DNA from: Anastatus disparis
Taxonomy: Eukaryota; Arthropoda; Insecta; Hymenoptera; Eupelmidae
Assembly (NCBI GenBank): GCA_017163975.1
Contig: JAFFSR010000237.1
Location: forward strand, 372,001-436,000
Reading direction: 5' to 3'
Length of the DNA: 64,000 nucleotides
The notes beneath the pieces were generated by a model. It made no database searches and was not told where the DNA came from. It was given only the letters and a program-made list of their open reading frames with translations. Made by a program: the position numbers and the translations under genes. Below are positions 1 to 12,200 of the stretch, in pieces (position 1 is the stretch's first letter; every line of letters starts with the position of its first letter).

Positions 1-162
1 ATCACTCGAGCTATAAAATAGTATAAGATACTCGTGGCTTCAATGTGCCATTATTTCACGGCGTTTAGCAGCCTCGCTACGCTCGGCTGCTAATCTCACG
101 CCGTCAAATAATGGGCCATTTTAGCCACGAGTATCTTAATATACTATTTTGACCAGCTCGCT
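1..162. mobile_element. Palindromic MITE-like hairpin element
   Basis: The left half is almost the exact reverse complement of the right half. The outer arms share ATAGTATA(TTA)AGATACTCGTGGCT, then CCATTATTT and ACGGCGT, then TTAGCAGCC, and they close on a small CG-rich centre near 72-92 (GCCTCGCTACGCTCGGC). Arms differ by a few substitutions and 1-3 base indels, so this is a slightly aged hairpin of about 160 nt. It may continue past the window edge. No open frame is present. The structure fits a non-autonomous DNA transposon, and the family is not recognised. Confidence 0.7.
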
Positions 163-954
163 TAATTTTCAGTTATCTAGATGTAAACTAAAAAAAATCT
201 TGCATTTAATGATATAAATATTAATTTATATATTTTTTACCAAAAAATTTCCAAAAAGAATGCCGTTTTACCCCAGTTTCCCTTACTTCTAATAATTTTG
301 TATTAATTTTGTATTATTAAAATCAAAATAACCAAAATAATTAAAAATATCTGTTTATAACAATCATAATATTGTTTTTGAGTTGAATATTTTTTACATT
401 TGATTATGAAACAACACCTATCTTTAAATAAAAATAGATCAGCACATCTTTTCATTTGGAAAAAAATGACAAAAATAAACGAATACTTTTCGAACGACCG
501 CTGATATTGAAAAAGAAAATGAATGTCTGAAACCATAGTGTCAATAATGATATTTTTTTTAAATAGTTTAAAGAGATAAGTAGATTTTAACATTACAAAC
601 ATTTTTCTATATATATTTTCGCTAATAAGTAATATTTAATTAAATGTTTCTTACAACATTAACAAATAAATAGATAATTATGATTATTCTTTTTTAAAAG
701 ATTTAAAATGTTTTTTTATTTTTAAAACAGATAACATATTTCATTTGATATAATATAAAGTTCAACGCTATATATAATTATATAAAATACATTTGAATCG
801 TATACTAAATATAAGCTCACAGTTATTTCCAATAGGTAATTAAATACATTCATATCGCAAAATAAATAATTATAAAAAATTATTTATATTATTAAAATTG
901 TTATGAATCTAACAATCGTTTAAAAAAAAAATTCAATTTCCAAATGATTTTGAA
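163..954. other. AT-rich non-coding DNA, nothing recognised
   Basis: Strongly AT-rich sequence with short A/T homopolymers and no coding, RNA or repeat signature that I can defend. The open frame on the minus strand near 303-602 has biased low-complexity composition (F, I, K, Y) and is taken as chance. Confidence 0.6.
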
Positions 955-1420
955 AATGAGCTCCTCCCCCTTTCTCTCAACTCTCTTGAGTGAACGACGC
1001 CACCGCCTACATTTTGCAAAGAGGAAAATTAAATGATAACGATATCCGGGGATCGTATAGCAGACTAGAGACTGTAAGCACACAGGGCGTCGTTACTTCT
1101 CTTTTCTCTATTGCGAATTCGCGTCAGCGAGCGCCATGTTTTCGCGCGAAAATTGTATTCCTTGTTAGAGAGACAGAAAAGCTATTCTCTCGGGTACTTC
1201 GTAAAGTCAGAATTTTTTTTCTCATCGATCCCTATCCTCTAGAAGGTAGCAAAAATCTTGGTTGTTGTCGTCAATATTCGCGGTGACGATACTTGCAACG
1301 GCTAATGGTGCGCTTTCCTTTTTCTTGTTATATTTTTCTGAACAGATTTCGTTCAAAATAACTATATTACTGCTGAATTCATTTCTGAGATATTCGGCGT
1401 TCTTTCTTGACACAAGACAA
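955..1420. other. Island of higher complexity, candidate regulatory block
   Basis: CpG and base complexity rise sharply against both flanks, for example around 988-1010, 1040-1065 and 1085-1145 (GGCGTCGTTACTT, GCGTCAGCGAGCGCCATG). Overlapping frames on both strands are open for 60-98 codons, but none shows protein-like composition or a recognisable domain. A regulatory or otherwise constrained non-coding block is an inference from texture only. Confidence 0.3.
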
Positions 1421-3000
1421 AAAAATTGAAGGAAAAACGATATCCATTGATTTAGCTAATGACTGTTTTGTGGACAGTATTTTAAATTTAATAATAAAAA
1501 AAAACATTTTTACGATAAAATAAAATAATTTCTGTTCTCATTATTAAAAAACTAAAAATAAATTTGAAGTGATGTAATATATATAAAAAAGAAAAATAAA
1601 TTAATTGAAATGATATATAAAAATTTAAGCAAAATATTACTTGTGTGATTCATCTATGGAAATATAAAATTTAAAGTTAAGGTTAAATTTTTGAAAAATA
1701 ATTGAAAAGAATTATCACTTGGACTTTATTTGTCATACAAAATAATTTTATAAAAACTATTAGATTGAAATAAAAATTGATAGCACTATTTATCACTATT
1801 TATATAAACTATCCACATTATTTTACTTATAAGTATAGATCTAAAATGTCGGTAGCGCATTTCTACTTTGCCTATTAGAGTGATAAATTTAAAATTAGAC
1901 TTCTTGATGTTAAAACTCAAAATTTTCAAGATACGTTATTGTTTTTGTCAGAATTCTCTTTTTCGTAAAAACTTAGATCAGTGCATTGTTTAATTTCAAA
2001 AGTAACAACTTTAATTATCGACCAAGTACCATTCAATCAGTCTCAATATAAAGTTGTATTAGTTAAATATTAAAACAAACTCACTGCTTATTAAAAAACA
2101 AAACCTTATTTGATAAGATACATTGAAAATGGTAAAATTAAATATTTTCTCATGCAATATCGAAATGATACTTGACTTTCAAATATCTTTTACATATACC
2201 AGCGAAATACTTGAGATTGACTTAATTTTAAATAAAGAGTTTTTCTCATTTTTTCTGGAAATGTCAAAGCTTAATTAATTTATCACTGAGTTTTTGTATA
2301 TTATGGATGAAAGAGTCATTTTCTTTCTTAAAATAATGTGTTTGTTGTTTGATTAAGCATTGATGGTAATAAAGTAATATCTCGTCGATTTTAATAAATG
2401 AATTTTAATTTAAAAATTATAACTTTTCATAAATTCGTATATTTAAGCAGTGTTGCTATTTGTTTTGGGTAAAAAAATTATTTTGAAGTTATAAAAAAAT
2501 CTTTTTCAAATAACGTGCACTTTCTTTTTTCATTGTGATAAATTTTATTTATCACTGCTAATTTCTATTATTACTTTCTTACACAAATATTCATACTGTA
2601 GATTTTTTTAATATATTAAATTTCTCGTTTGAATACACGAAGGTTAGTACGTACCACATTATTGTGTTCTTACATTTTCTATGGTGAAAAAATCAATATT
2701 TGCCTAAAGATATGAATATAAATTTCATGTATGAAAGGTTAAACCTCAGAAAGCTTATTGTTGACGTCAAATAATATAATCCAAACGGTAAGTTCATGAA
2801 ATAATAGTTTTTGTTTATAATCATATTATTTTATTTTATGACTAAAAATTTTTTTATATGCGATTTCGTATCCAAATTGATTATTTATATATTATTTTAA
2901 TGCTAAAAAAATTCATTTACGACGATTTTAGAAAATTTTTTCTTTTTTGTTAAGTTTTTTGATAAAAATAGAAAAAATTGTGTCTGAAAAATAATATTAT
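1421..3000. other. AT-rich non-coding DNA
   Basis: About 1.6 kb of AT-rich drifting sequence. I see no gene, RNA or intact repeat in it. Confidence 0.6.
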
Positions 3001-3004
3001 ATAT

Positions 3005-3190
3005 CTATCTTTGGGGTTTATCCACCTACAGCCTATTTGGCCTAATAAGTGACACCTCGACCACCTTTGTGTTCCGGTGTTTTCGCGTTCGAAACCATAC
3101 CTCATTTCCCTAACTTCGGTAAGTGTGTGCTCGAACGTGCAGGTCTACTTAGGCGGGGAGCATCGCTCATACCCATCCTTTTTAGTGTAT
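3005..3190 (+). repeat. SINE-like segment with pol III A/B box look-alikes
   Basis: A GC-richer patch stands alone in AT-rich DNA. On the plus strand, TGGCCTAATAAG (3038-3049) resembles a tRNA A box with one extra base, and GTTCGAAAC (3087-3095) matches the B-box consensus GWTCRANNC. The spacing of about 50 nt is usual for tRNA-type promoters. The segment has no tRNA cloverleaf and is not related to the main SINE family of this window. It could be a different SINE, an unrelated repeat or a unique element. Confidence 0.35.
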
Positions 3191-4180
3191 CGGGAAATAA
3201 TATTATATAAAAATACTTTAGAATTTATAAATTGCAATATTCAATTTTTCCAATAGTTCTCGGACAGATTTGTACGTATTTATACAATGTTCTTTTAAAT
3301 TTAAAGTTTTAAAAACGGGTTGGTTGCACCTTTGAATAAAATAAAGCTTAATCTATGAATTTTCTTTTAAATAAAGCTTTGTGATAACAGAAAAAAGTTG
3401 TTTGAATCTACTAAACTGTAACGAAGTACGCAATATCTTCAATAGTAGTTCATAAGACTTTTCGAGTGTTTATCTTACAAGAAATGGTCTTCCCGTAATG
3501 ATAAAATTTAAATGAGATAAATTTTGTTTTAAATTTTTATTTATTATTATTTTAATATAACAAATAATAGTATAGTTTGAGGTGTATCTGATTTTCGTCT
3601 ATATGATTTAATGTATGATTACGTGTAATAATTTATAAATGTTTCCATATTTCATATTGGTTCCGTTTGCTATATCTTCGTATGTAATTCAAATTGAATA
3701 ACCCACTATTTTGCGTTATGTAGCGTTTATTATCATTTACGTTTTTCCCTGTAATTTAATAATTCAACAAAATTAAACAACCTTTGAAAGCTTTGAAAGA
3801 ATTTACATAATATTTCTGAAACTTAAAAAAAAACTTTTTCCGAAAAATATAAAGAAAATGACTATAGATTTTCAATACATGATTTTCATTGTTTATGATA
3901 TACACTTCTATTCTAGTAACATTACATATTACGCAATTTTTATTTTTCTTCTAAAATTCTATTACAAATTTTTTAAGGTACATCATTATATGTTTTCTTT
4001 TATTGGATTATGTTGATCAAATTAGTAAAATTTGAGAGCATGTATTAATCAGCTTAAATCATCTTTAGCTCCATGTGAATTCATTAAAAATTTCAATTTT
4101 TTTTATACTAACTACCAGCTGCTAATGGTAACTTATGTATTTAATAAAATCCATCTATAAGAAAGAAAAAAAAACCCATA
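3191..4180. other. AT-rich non-coding DNA
   Basis: No coding signal or repeat structure seen. The sequence is A/T-rich with short homopolymers. Confidence 0.6.
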
Positions 4181-4640
4181 CCAGCATGAATTTCATATCT
4201 TCCATTGGCTGTTACGTTACAGGGAGACCCCATCGTTAACTAAAAAAAAAAAACTCAATTGTCACAGAGGGGTGTCAGCATAGGTGAGCCACTCGTAAAG
4301 CACAATAGCCAGTAAAGAGGTTCGGCCCCCTTACCCTATAAAAAAAATGGGACAGCTTAACAGTCATGTTATTTTTTTTTTGTTCAAGCCCTCAAAATGG
4401 CGTTTGCTTAAACACATATGTATACCTGCTTTTTAGCTTACTTGAAAGAAGATCTCGAACGATGACGAACGATGACAGAAACTATATTGTAATCTTATAT
4501 AGCATCAGTTCTCAAACGTACACACAATCGGTTCTTTGTTACATCTATATTTTGTATATACAAGGTGTGAAGAGGCTAAAAGATGTATCTTTTTTTCCAT
4601 AGTGAAGAGCTTACGTGTGATGATTTAAGGATTGCCCGTT
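4181..4640. other. Mixed-complexity patch with a YY1/Pho-like site
   Basis: Base composition is more balanced around 4190-4335 (GGGAGACCCC, GGTTCGGCCCCC). AAAATGGCG at 4394-4402 resembles the YY1/Pleiohomeotic core. The 78-codon open frame across 4366-4602 starts in a T run and has no recognisable domain, so I do not call it a gene. Confidence 0.25.
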
Positions 4641-5700
4641 ATAATGATGTGAGAATTTTTTTTATTTTCTTAAGATCGATTTAAGAATGAGAAATGAAAA
4701 CAAATTAATTTTACTTTGTCTTTTTTTTCTTCTAGTTTATCTTTTTTTTTTAAATTATATCTGTTCTAATGATACACATAAGTATTGATATTTAAAATTA
4801 TTTTATAGCTTTTTATTTGGAGATGTTTTTATGAATTATAATTAACATAATTGGAAACAATTTTTTTATTGATAATTTTAATGAAAAAATAAACATTTTT
4901 CAGTAAGAAATATCTTCTAGCATTAAGTTGGTCAACTTTATATTTATTTAAATGATATATAATAATATCTACATCTCATTTAATAATTATTTATATGTAC
5001 GTAATCAATACAACCAATCAAAACATTGGAAATTTTTTTAAATTTTATTTTATAATATAATAATGTACAATTTTTATATACGCGTTATAAAAATTTTAAT
5101 TAGTAAAGAAACATTAAAAATTTTTTAATCCAAAATGTAATAATTAAAAAGAAGTTACTATTTTTTTTTATCATATAAGTGAGCAAGATGTAGAAAACTG
5201 AATACAAAAGGTATGAATGATGAAAGAAGCCATTGCGACGGTTGGTTTCTTTGATTACTGACTCCCTTGGTAGTACACATCTCTACGATGTAGAATTTTT
5301 TTTCTCTCTTTTTTTGTAAATATCAAAAGTAATTAAAATTGCTGAAAAAACCGTGGAACTATAAATGCGAAAATAATTTACAATATATACGTTATATATC
5401 AGAATGTAATTATATTCTCGTATTCATCGACTTCGTATCTCAACGTTTTTCTTTTATTCTTATTTTTAATGTTTTGAGATAATGAATATATACTTTAATC
5501 AAATAACATCAAATTACTGCTCGGTAATGTTTTTGCAATTAATTTATCCATCCTTATAGAATTTTTTATGAAATCAACACAAAAATCATTAATGAGAGTA
5601 AAAAAAAAAAAAAAGAGCTCATCAAAATTTTACATAATGCTTAATATAAAATGCTATTTACTTAATGTGACCAAAAAAATAATAGTACAAAATAGCGGAT
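4641..5700. other. AT-rich non-coding DNA
   Basis: AT-rich sequence, poly-A and poly-T runs; nothing else recognised. Confidence 0.6.
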
Positions 5701-6330
5701 AATCTCAAACGTTTATCTGAAGATTAGATACTCGTGATACCAAACCGGAAGTTTTTTTTACCCCTCCTTACGAAAAAATCCATCGATGAACTCAAGCAAA
5801 ATATAATAAAGACATAAATAATAAGAAAATTTCCATTCATCATTTTAATGGGACTTATCGTCCAAACATCATACCGCAATAGTGTTCGACGAAAAAAAAA
5901 GAACTTATTCAAACGTTTCAAACTAACAACGTAATCCTTACAACAAACATAATAAATATATAAATATACGTAGTTACATGTGTACATAAAGAGGTTTACT
6001 TATCTTTAAAGAATCGCTATGACAGATGTCCATTTCAAGCCGCATTGACGTGATCATCAGATCTGCTTTGGAAAAATATCTTTCTCGTTTGCTCTGCCCG
6101 ATCGGATCGAGATAATGATTATTTAACTTCTGAAATGACGCGAGTGAATGAGCGTTGATTTAGAGAAAAAGAAAATAAAAAGACTTAAGGTAGCTCCCGG
6201 TAATTGATGGTTCAAGTGGTACAAGACCCTCAACTTTTCTAGAACTTCTTTTTTTTTTTACTTTTTTATAAAAAGTCTTCCTAAACATGAGAACACGAGA
6301 AACGCATTCACATCTGCCTTAAGACTAATG
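5700..6330. other. Island of higher complexity, candidate regulatory block
   Basis: From about 6000 to 6240 the sequence is non-repetitive with several CG dinucleotides (GACGTGATCATCAGATCTGC, CCCGATCGGATCGAG, GACGCGAGTGAATGAGCG). Flanks are plain AT-rich DNA. The 87-codon minus-strand frame at 5724-5987 is rich in Y, F, I and V and shows no domain. A regulatory role is inferred only from the contrast with the surroundings. Confidence 0.3.
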
Positions 6331-7142
6331 ATTTGAGAAGCATAGCTTTTCTTTTTCTTTTTTATTTTGCGTCGTGTTCATTTATTAAATGCGTATTATG
6401 ATTCAGCTTGTCGTGAAAATAATCGTTTACAAGTTTAATGGGTGTTTGATTGGTGAATTTTCCTTTAATAATGTCATTATATTTTTTGATTTTTGAACAT
6501 TTAAAAGGGTTTAGAGGAAATCAAATCATTTTGATTTCAAAGATAATTTCGTAATTTTCCACTATTAATTTTTTATTTACAGGTATTCATAAGAATACTG
6601 TTAATTAAAAACTTTTTTAGATGATGAGAATTTTTCCATAATTACAAGCGGACATAATTTATTACCTAAGTCAAAACTTTGGACAGCTTTTAAATTTTAA
6701 AAGATGATTTTTAATTATATAAATTGGTATTACTTTAAATGTAAAAAATAATGCCAAAGAAATGGCCATAAAATGTTAAAAAAGCGTTTCCATTTCAACT
6801 GGTCATAAAATGGTAAAAATAACGTTTTAATTTCCACCAAGAATTTCTTCTAAATTGAAAGGATTTCCTTAATTTTCCGAAAATATACTCGTTTTAAAAA
6901 GTAATTGATAAGTCCAACGCAGCATAGATAATAATGTCTACAGTTGTAAAAATTGTCAACAAATTAATAATTTTATTTAGTTCGAATTTTCGAAAATTAA
7001 GTAAAATACAATGGAATACAGTGGAGTTTTATGAAAAAATAGAAATTTAATATAAAGTTTTTAAAGTTAAATAGTTATAATAGAAAAATTAACATTTTGG
7101 ATTATAAGAAAAAAATATAAAAAAGTTTGAATAATAGAATTG
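6331..7142. other. AT-rich non-coding DNA
   Basis: No gene or structured repeat seen. A short imperfect internal duplication around TGGCCATAAAATG / TGGTCATAAAATGG (6763-6814) is present. Confidence 0.5.
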
Positions 7143-7336
7143 CACGGTTAAAAACATTTGTGTAATCTGTTAACTTTTTTCGTCTGTTACTTAATGTCTG
7201 TTAAATCAACAGACACAAGTATGTCAATTTAACATGTATATTACATTTTTCACGGACAATTTGTCTGTTAAAGTAACAAACATTTTAGTCTGTAAACAGT
7301 TTTTAACAGACGTGTCTGTTAATATTTCTAACCGTG
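7143..7336. mobile_element. MITE family A, copy 1
   Basis: The ends are inverted: CACGGTTAAAAA on the left against the complement of TTTCTAACCGTG on the right. The interior is filled with copies of TCTGTTA in both orientations, such as GTCTGTTAA and TTAACAGAC. No coding capacity. A shorter relative lies at 27711-27848 and shares the left end plus a block of about 35 nt around CACAAGTATGTCAATTTAAC. Short-unit subterminal arrays like this are typical transposase-binding sites in non-autonomous DNA transposons (family knowledge). Confidence 0.75.
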
Positions 7337-8816
7337 TGCTAATTAAAATTCTTCTCAATAAATAAAGTCAATTCTTTTTAATTTTGTCAAAGAGCAAAAA
7401 AAGAATTACGACCAAAGAAGATTGCACCCTTAACAATTAAATTCAAAATCACTTTTTAAGGAAACATAATCTTAAATACCTCTGAAAAAGTAAGTCTTAT
7501 GAATTTTATATATAATAAATTTTTAAAAAGTCCTACCTTTCTAAAGAGTTTAAAAAATTGATTTCTTTTCATCAATAATAATTAAACAATAGCAATTCAC
7601 CGCGAACATTTACAAAATCTTTTATTCAGATACCGATTTTAATTTATTTAAATTGTAATAAAAATCTATTTATGTATAAAAAATATAATTTTATTAAGAG
7701 TTATAAGCAAAAATGCTATTTTTGCCTAATTTAAATTCCATTTTCAAAACAACTCTCACTTATTATTTCTTAATAATTTTTAAAATTTTTTTCAATAAAA
7801 ATTTTTAAAAATTCATACAAAAAGTCTGGTATGATTTTCAGTTTGACAAAAATAAATGACTTCCATGAAAATCAAAATCATTACCACAGATTATTCATGA
7901 ACAAAATATTTGTTGAATTCATTTGTAAGTATTAAAACAAAATTGAAGATTTTGAAAAAAAAATAGAAATAATATCATAAATATAATATATGATAAACGA
8001 AAATTTCAAAAGACACAAAATGAATATAAAATTGAAGCGCATCAACAAAGCAAATTAAATTTGTTAAAATTTGTTTATAAGTTTCACAACTGATATATAA
8101 GTTCTACAATAATTGTATATCAATTTCTATAACCTTAAGCTTGTTTTCAAAATGTCATTTTGCAAACTGGTCTTTTTTTTACTGTTACAAAACACCCGCA
8201 TAAAAGTAAAAAACGATGTAAACAAATACACATTTAGATTTCAAGTAAAAGGACATGTTTTTTTATATAATTGTATTTAAACTTGATATGAAAAATATTA
8301 AAACATTAATTTTTATTTATTTTTAATTTCATCTAAAATAAGTTAAAAAAGTCATTTAGGAAAAGCAGCCTTTTATATTTCAATAAATCTTAATTAAATA
8401 TAAACTGTGGTATAGAAAGATTAATGTATAAAGAAATTAGAACATATGATTATATATGAGCATATTACGATGGTATATACACCAAGAAAAGTTCTATCGG
8501 AAAAATTACAAACACTTTCCAAAAAATTATGATTCTTCATTCCAACCAGGGGACATACTTGAGTTTGTAAAAGTTATTATTTACTACGTAGCAAAAATTA
8601 ATTTATACATAAAAAAATTTACTTGATTTGTATAGAAAGTTTACTACGCATGTGGTAACTTTGACTAACATAAATGGTAATTTTAAACAAAACCAAACCT
8701 GTCTCACGATTATAACGTAATAGAGTAATTTTTCTCAGTATTTAAAGTACTTTCTTAAACTTTCAGTGATGTCATAATTAAAATATTTGATAAATAATTT
8801 AACTTACCTTTATAGA
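7337..8816. other. AT-rich non-coding DNA
   Basis: AT-rich throughout with no coding or RNA signature. A weak match near 8541-8570 (ACCAGGGGACATACTTGAG) resembles 16681-16705 and may be a shared repeat relic. Confidence 0.5.
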
Positions 8817-9014
8817 GAGGTTATCAGTTGCTCAGTCAGTAGAGCGATGGATTCATGATCTCGAGGTCTCGAGTTCGAATCCCGTTCTCGGCCGATTTCA
8901 TATACAAGCATCACTGTACGTTACATATGCCTTGTTCACAAACACGCTGATAACCTCAGTCGCTAATTAGCATCGCAACGATAGCATAAATGCAGCGACG
9001 TTGAATAAAAAAAT
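8817..9014 (+). repeat. tRNA-derived SINE, copy 1
   Basis: The head is tRNA-like: a degenerate A box TTGCTCAGTCAG near 8828 and a B box GTTCGAATCC at 8873-8882. The body runs through ACAAGCATCACTGTACGTTA and CGCTAATTAGCATCG and ends in GCGACGTTGAATAAAA. The same order of blocks recurs in five other places in this window. The head could not fold as a working tRNA because the anticodon arm is not tRNA-like and the 3' body belongs to no tRNA. Pol III transcription from the internal boxes is expected of the family. Confidence 0.9.
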
Positions 9015-9581
9015 TAAAAATAAAAATCCATGGTAAATGAAAAATTATTTTTTCAGCCTTGTTTGTCATTTTTTAACTAAAATATAAAAAAGTGTAGGTA
9101 CCATCCTTTAATTTAAATTCAAATTCACTCATTTGCACTTTTGCTAATATGTTATGTTAGAAGCATGTACATCATTTCTTATATCCAGAGCTCTCAATGG
9201 ATTTTTGACCCGAAGACTTTCATATTTATTTTTTAGCATACTATTTGGAGTGGTAACAATTTTTGAAAAAGGTAGTAGACCGAAAACCTAGAGAAGAACT
9301 TGGTTTACATTGTTTATTTGAATTTGTAATAGTATGAAACTTTTATGATTTTAATTATTAGCATATTTTGAGTTTTCCTATTTCACATTTCAAAACCTCA
9401 AAAAAAGAATGTTATAATATTCACAATATAAAATTATTATAACATAACTTCATATAAAAAGTCAAAAGTAATTGAATGAAATTAAATTTGATGTTAACAG
9501 AGATAAATTTGGCAGATTTATTTACAGGAGTTCAATGTGAAATTGCAAAATTGGAACCTTCAAATTCACCGAGACAAATCC
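9015..9581. other. AT-rich non-coding DNA
   Basis: No feature recognised between the SINE and the next MITE. Confidence 0.5.
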
Positions 9582-9748
9582 CTGGTAGAAAAATAACCAT
9601 ATTTTAGGCAGAATTTTTTATCAACGGTAAGTTAAAATGACATTTATCTAAAAATTTTGTTCAAAGAATTTATAGAATTTCTAAATAAGTCTCATTTTAA
9701 CTTATGTTGACCAAAAATTCTGCCCAAAATATGGTCAATTTTTAACTC
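9582..9748. mobile_element. MITE family B, copy 1
   Basis: A foldback of about 165 nt. CTGGTAGAAAAATAACCATA on the left pairs with the complement of TATGGTCAATTTTTAACTCA on the right, and inner arms around AAGTTAAAATGA and TCATTTTAACTT also pair. It closely resembles the better preserved copy at 50787-50953 in ends, arm order and length. The right terminus has decayed. There is no coding capacity. Confidence 0.75.
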
Positions 9749-11337
9749 ATTTCAAACATTTATGTATTAATATATTTATTTTATTCTTTTAAATTGTTTT
9801 TAAGAGAAATTTTTAATATTGTTGACACAAGACTTATTAATGTGTACCTACATACAAACAGTAATTATTTCATACATCGCCATAATGTAATAATACTAAT
9901 TTTGAATTGTTGTATAGTACAGAGCTTTGATATACACACAATAAAAAATGTGTGAAAAAATTGTTCATTTAAACACGATTCTGTTTTTCGTATCAAATTT
10001 ATTATTGCTCTGAAGAAACGGAATCAGCATGTACACATTAACAAAACAAACGACGCTTTCTGATTCGACGAAATGGTATATATAACTGAGAATGAAAAGG
10101 ATCTATACTTCGGCTAGGATTATTTTAACGTTTTTGCTTTTTTATCTTACTGATATCTTTTAAATCAATTTTACAAATGTATCTCCCGCTAAAACTAACA
10201 TTTTATTAAAATTATTCTCTATTTTTTGACTTTAAATGAATTAGATAGTTATGAACCTAACCTCAAATAGTATACACGAAATTTGTTTATAACTTTTTAT
10301 GTAAATTATTTGGGTAAGATTAATCTTAATGAAGTGAAAGAATTTGATTCGACGCACTGTTTACTCATGAACTTTGAAAAAATATTATTAGAAGGAGCAG
10401 AACTACGATATCCTCTTAACATTGCGAATATATCTTTGCGCATAAAAAAAACGCTTTCAATGTTATGCATGAGATAAACAATGGAACCCATTTTTTACTA
10501 TAAAGCCATTTTTCAATGCACTAAAAAAGTTCGTGACTTAGTAATTGTTAAATCTTATCATCAGTTTAAATTCCTTTTCACATACTTGCCTTCGAGGCAC
10601 AAACATTATAGCACTTCTTAATCTTTTTCGGTAATATAGATGTTAAAAAATGTAAATGTAAATAAATTATTCTTATTCTTATACAAATTATAATAAAAAT
10701 TACGTAAAGTCTTATCTCTCCTACCATCGCTACTTGCTTTACTTCTTTATTTTTTATGAAAGGAATTCAAAAATACTTACGCATGAAAAGTAAAAAATTA
10801 TTATAACAATTTCCGTCAGCGCAAAATCATCAAAAGTAAAGACAATAAGTTATGCTAAAAACCATTTTCTAAAATATCAGAAAATTCCACGATTCCAGAG
10901 ACATTTTTCGTAAAAATATTTTTAATATTTTTTGTTATTTTTTCGATACAATATTTGAAGATTATTATTTACGTGGTAATTTTTTTTACATCGTGTGGAT
11001 TTGTATTAGACTGCCGCAAACTACCACAGTTCCACACAATACAAATCCTCAAAATTACAATAGAAGTATCTACAACCCCCAAATCCTGAAAACTTTGGTT
11101 TAGGGTTATTATTGATCTACGGACAGCGTACAATATTATAAATACAATTTTATTTTCAAACAGTCATAGTGTACTTTTTATGAATTATGTATAATTTTTT
11201 TTCTATAAATATTTTTTCTATAAATAAACTTTCATAGATTAATATCTTTTATGTATAATTTAATATTATGAGCTAAATTTTTATCTAATGAATATGAAAT
11301 GTTTATAAAAATTACGCTACAGTAAAAATTTATATTG
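9749..11337. other. AT-rich non-coding DNA with one small inverted repeat
   Basis: Mostly plain AT-rich sequence. Near 10975-11055 an inverted pair GGATTTGTATT / AATACAAATCC flanks a short loop and may be the remains of a small hairpin element. Overlapping opposite-strand open frames at 10283-10491 show no domain and are not called. Confidence 0.4.
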
Positions 11338-11535
11338 ACAAGAAGGGTATCAGGGTATTAAATATTGAGCAACGCTCAATATTTAGTTACAGACAATCAA
11401 AGAAAACCGCTAAAAAAGTTACTAGATTCTTAAACGCTTATAGTTCTTTGGCATTAATAGCTAAAACTTTTTTTAAATTAAATACATCATAAATCTTTGA
11501 AAATCGGTGATCCAATACCCTGACACTTTTTTTGT
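11338..11535. mobile_element. Foldback family F, short internally deleted copy
   Basis: The left end ACAAGAAGGGTATCAGGGTA and the right end, read in reverse complement as ACAAAAAAAGTGTCAGGGTA, form inverted termini of about 22 bp. Just inside the left end is a perfect hairpin, AATATTGAGC-AAC-GCTCAATATT. The core GTTACAGACAATCAAAGAAA and the run ACTAGATTCTTAAACGCTTA also occur, slightly changed, at 58290-58380 and 54535-54600. No coding capacity. It is recognised as one family with 12876-13531, 48168-48841, 54421-54650 and 58178-58400. Confidence 0.75.
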
Positions 11536-11883
11536 CGGTATATCTTGTAAAATTTATACATCTTTGACAGTATACTGATAAATTTTTCTAAATTAGTATA
11601 GAAAAAATGAAAATCTAAAAGAACATTTCAATCTCAGGTTTTGTTATTATAATTATATGATTTTCTTTTGTATATATTTTTTATAAATAATGTACTAAAG
11701 ACATTTTTAATACTTTTTAATTAATTTAATTTAATTAAGAGCTAATTTACTAAAATGATTTGAAAATTAGTATATAGTTCATAAATGGCTTTTTTCAACA
11801 CATATAAAGAAAAGTAGTCCCTTACACTATGTAAAACTTTCAGATTATTTTTCTAACTTATATAAATAAAAAATTTTTTTTCT
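11536..11883. other. AT-rich non-coding DNA
   Basis: Nothing recognised. Confidence 0.5.
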
Positions 11884-12200
11884 TTATTTTCTAAATTTGA
11901 TGGAGTCAGTTTTCACTTTAATAGTTAGAAAACTGAACCCATGATAGAGTGGCTCAGTTTTATGACTAATAGAGTGAAAAATCACTCTTAACGAGTTGAA
12001 ATTTATGAAAATCACTCTTTCATATTTAAAGAGTAAATTATTGAAATAGTAAAAATTGAATAGTGTCATGTATTACATCTTAAAAATAAAGATATAACAT
12101 TTTTAAAGTGAGAATAGATCTCGATTAAGTCAGTTTCTACTAAAAATATTCGTTGAGTCAGTTATTTTTAAGAGTGCACTATCAAAAGAAAATAACATAA
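11884..12200. mobile_element. GAGTGA-repeat segment, possible non-autonomous relative of the 59-61 kb transposon
   Basis: This segment carries repeated GAGTGA/TCACTCT and GAGTCAGTT motifs. AGAGTGAAAAATCACTCT (11971-11988) is a perfect-arm palindrome. The same 18-mer in reverse complement, with the same adjacent three bases, occurs at 60858-60875 just downstream of the decayed transposase. The palindromic motif and its neighbours suggest subterminal transposase-binding repeats. Element boundaries are not visible, so the extent is approximate. Confidence 0.45.

Noticed and set aside
8820..8890. Functional tRNA gene
   Set aside because: A and B boxes are present, but there is no cloverleaf, no clear anticodon arm, and the sequence continues into the SINE body. 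The same applies to the other five copies.
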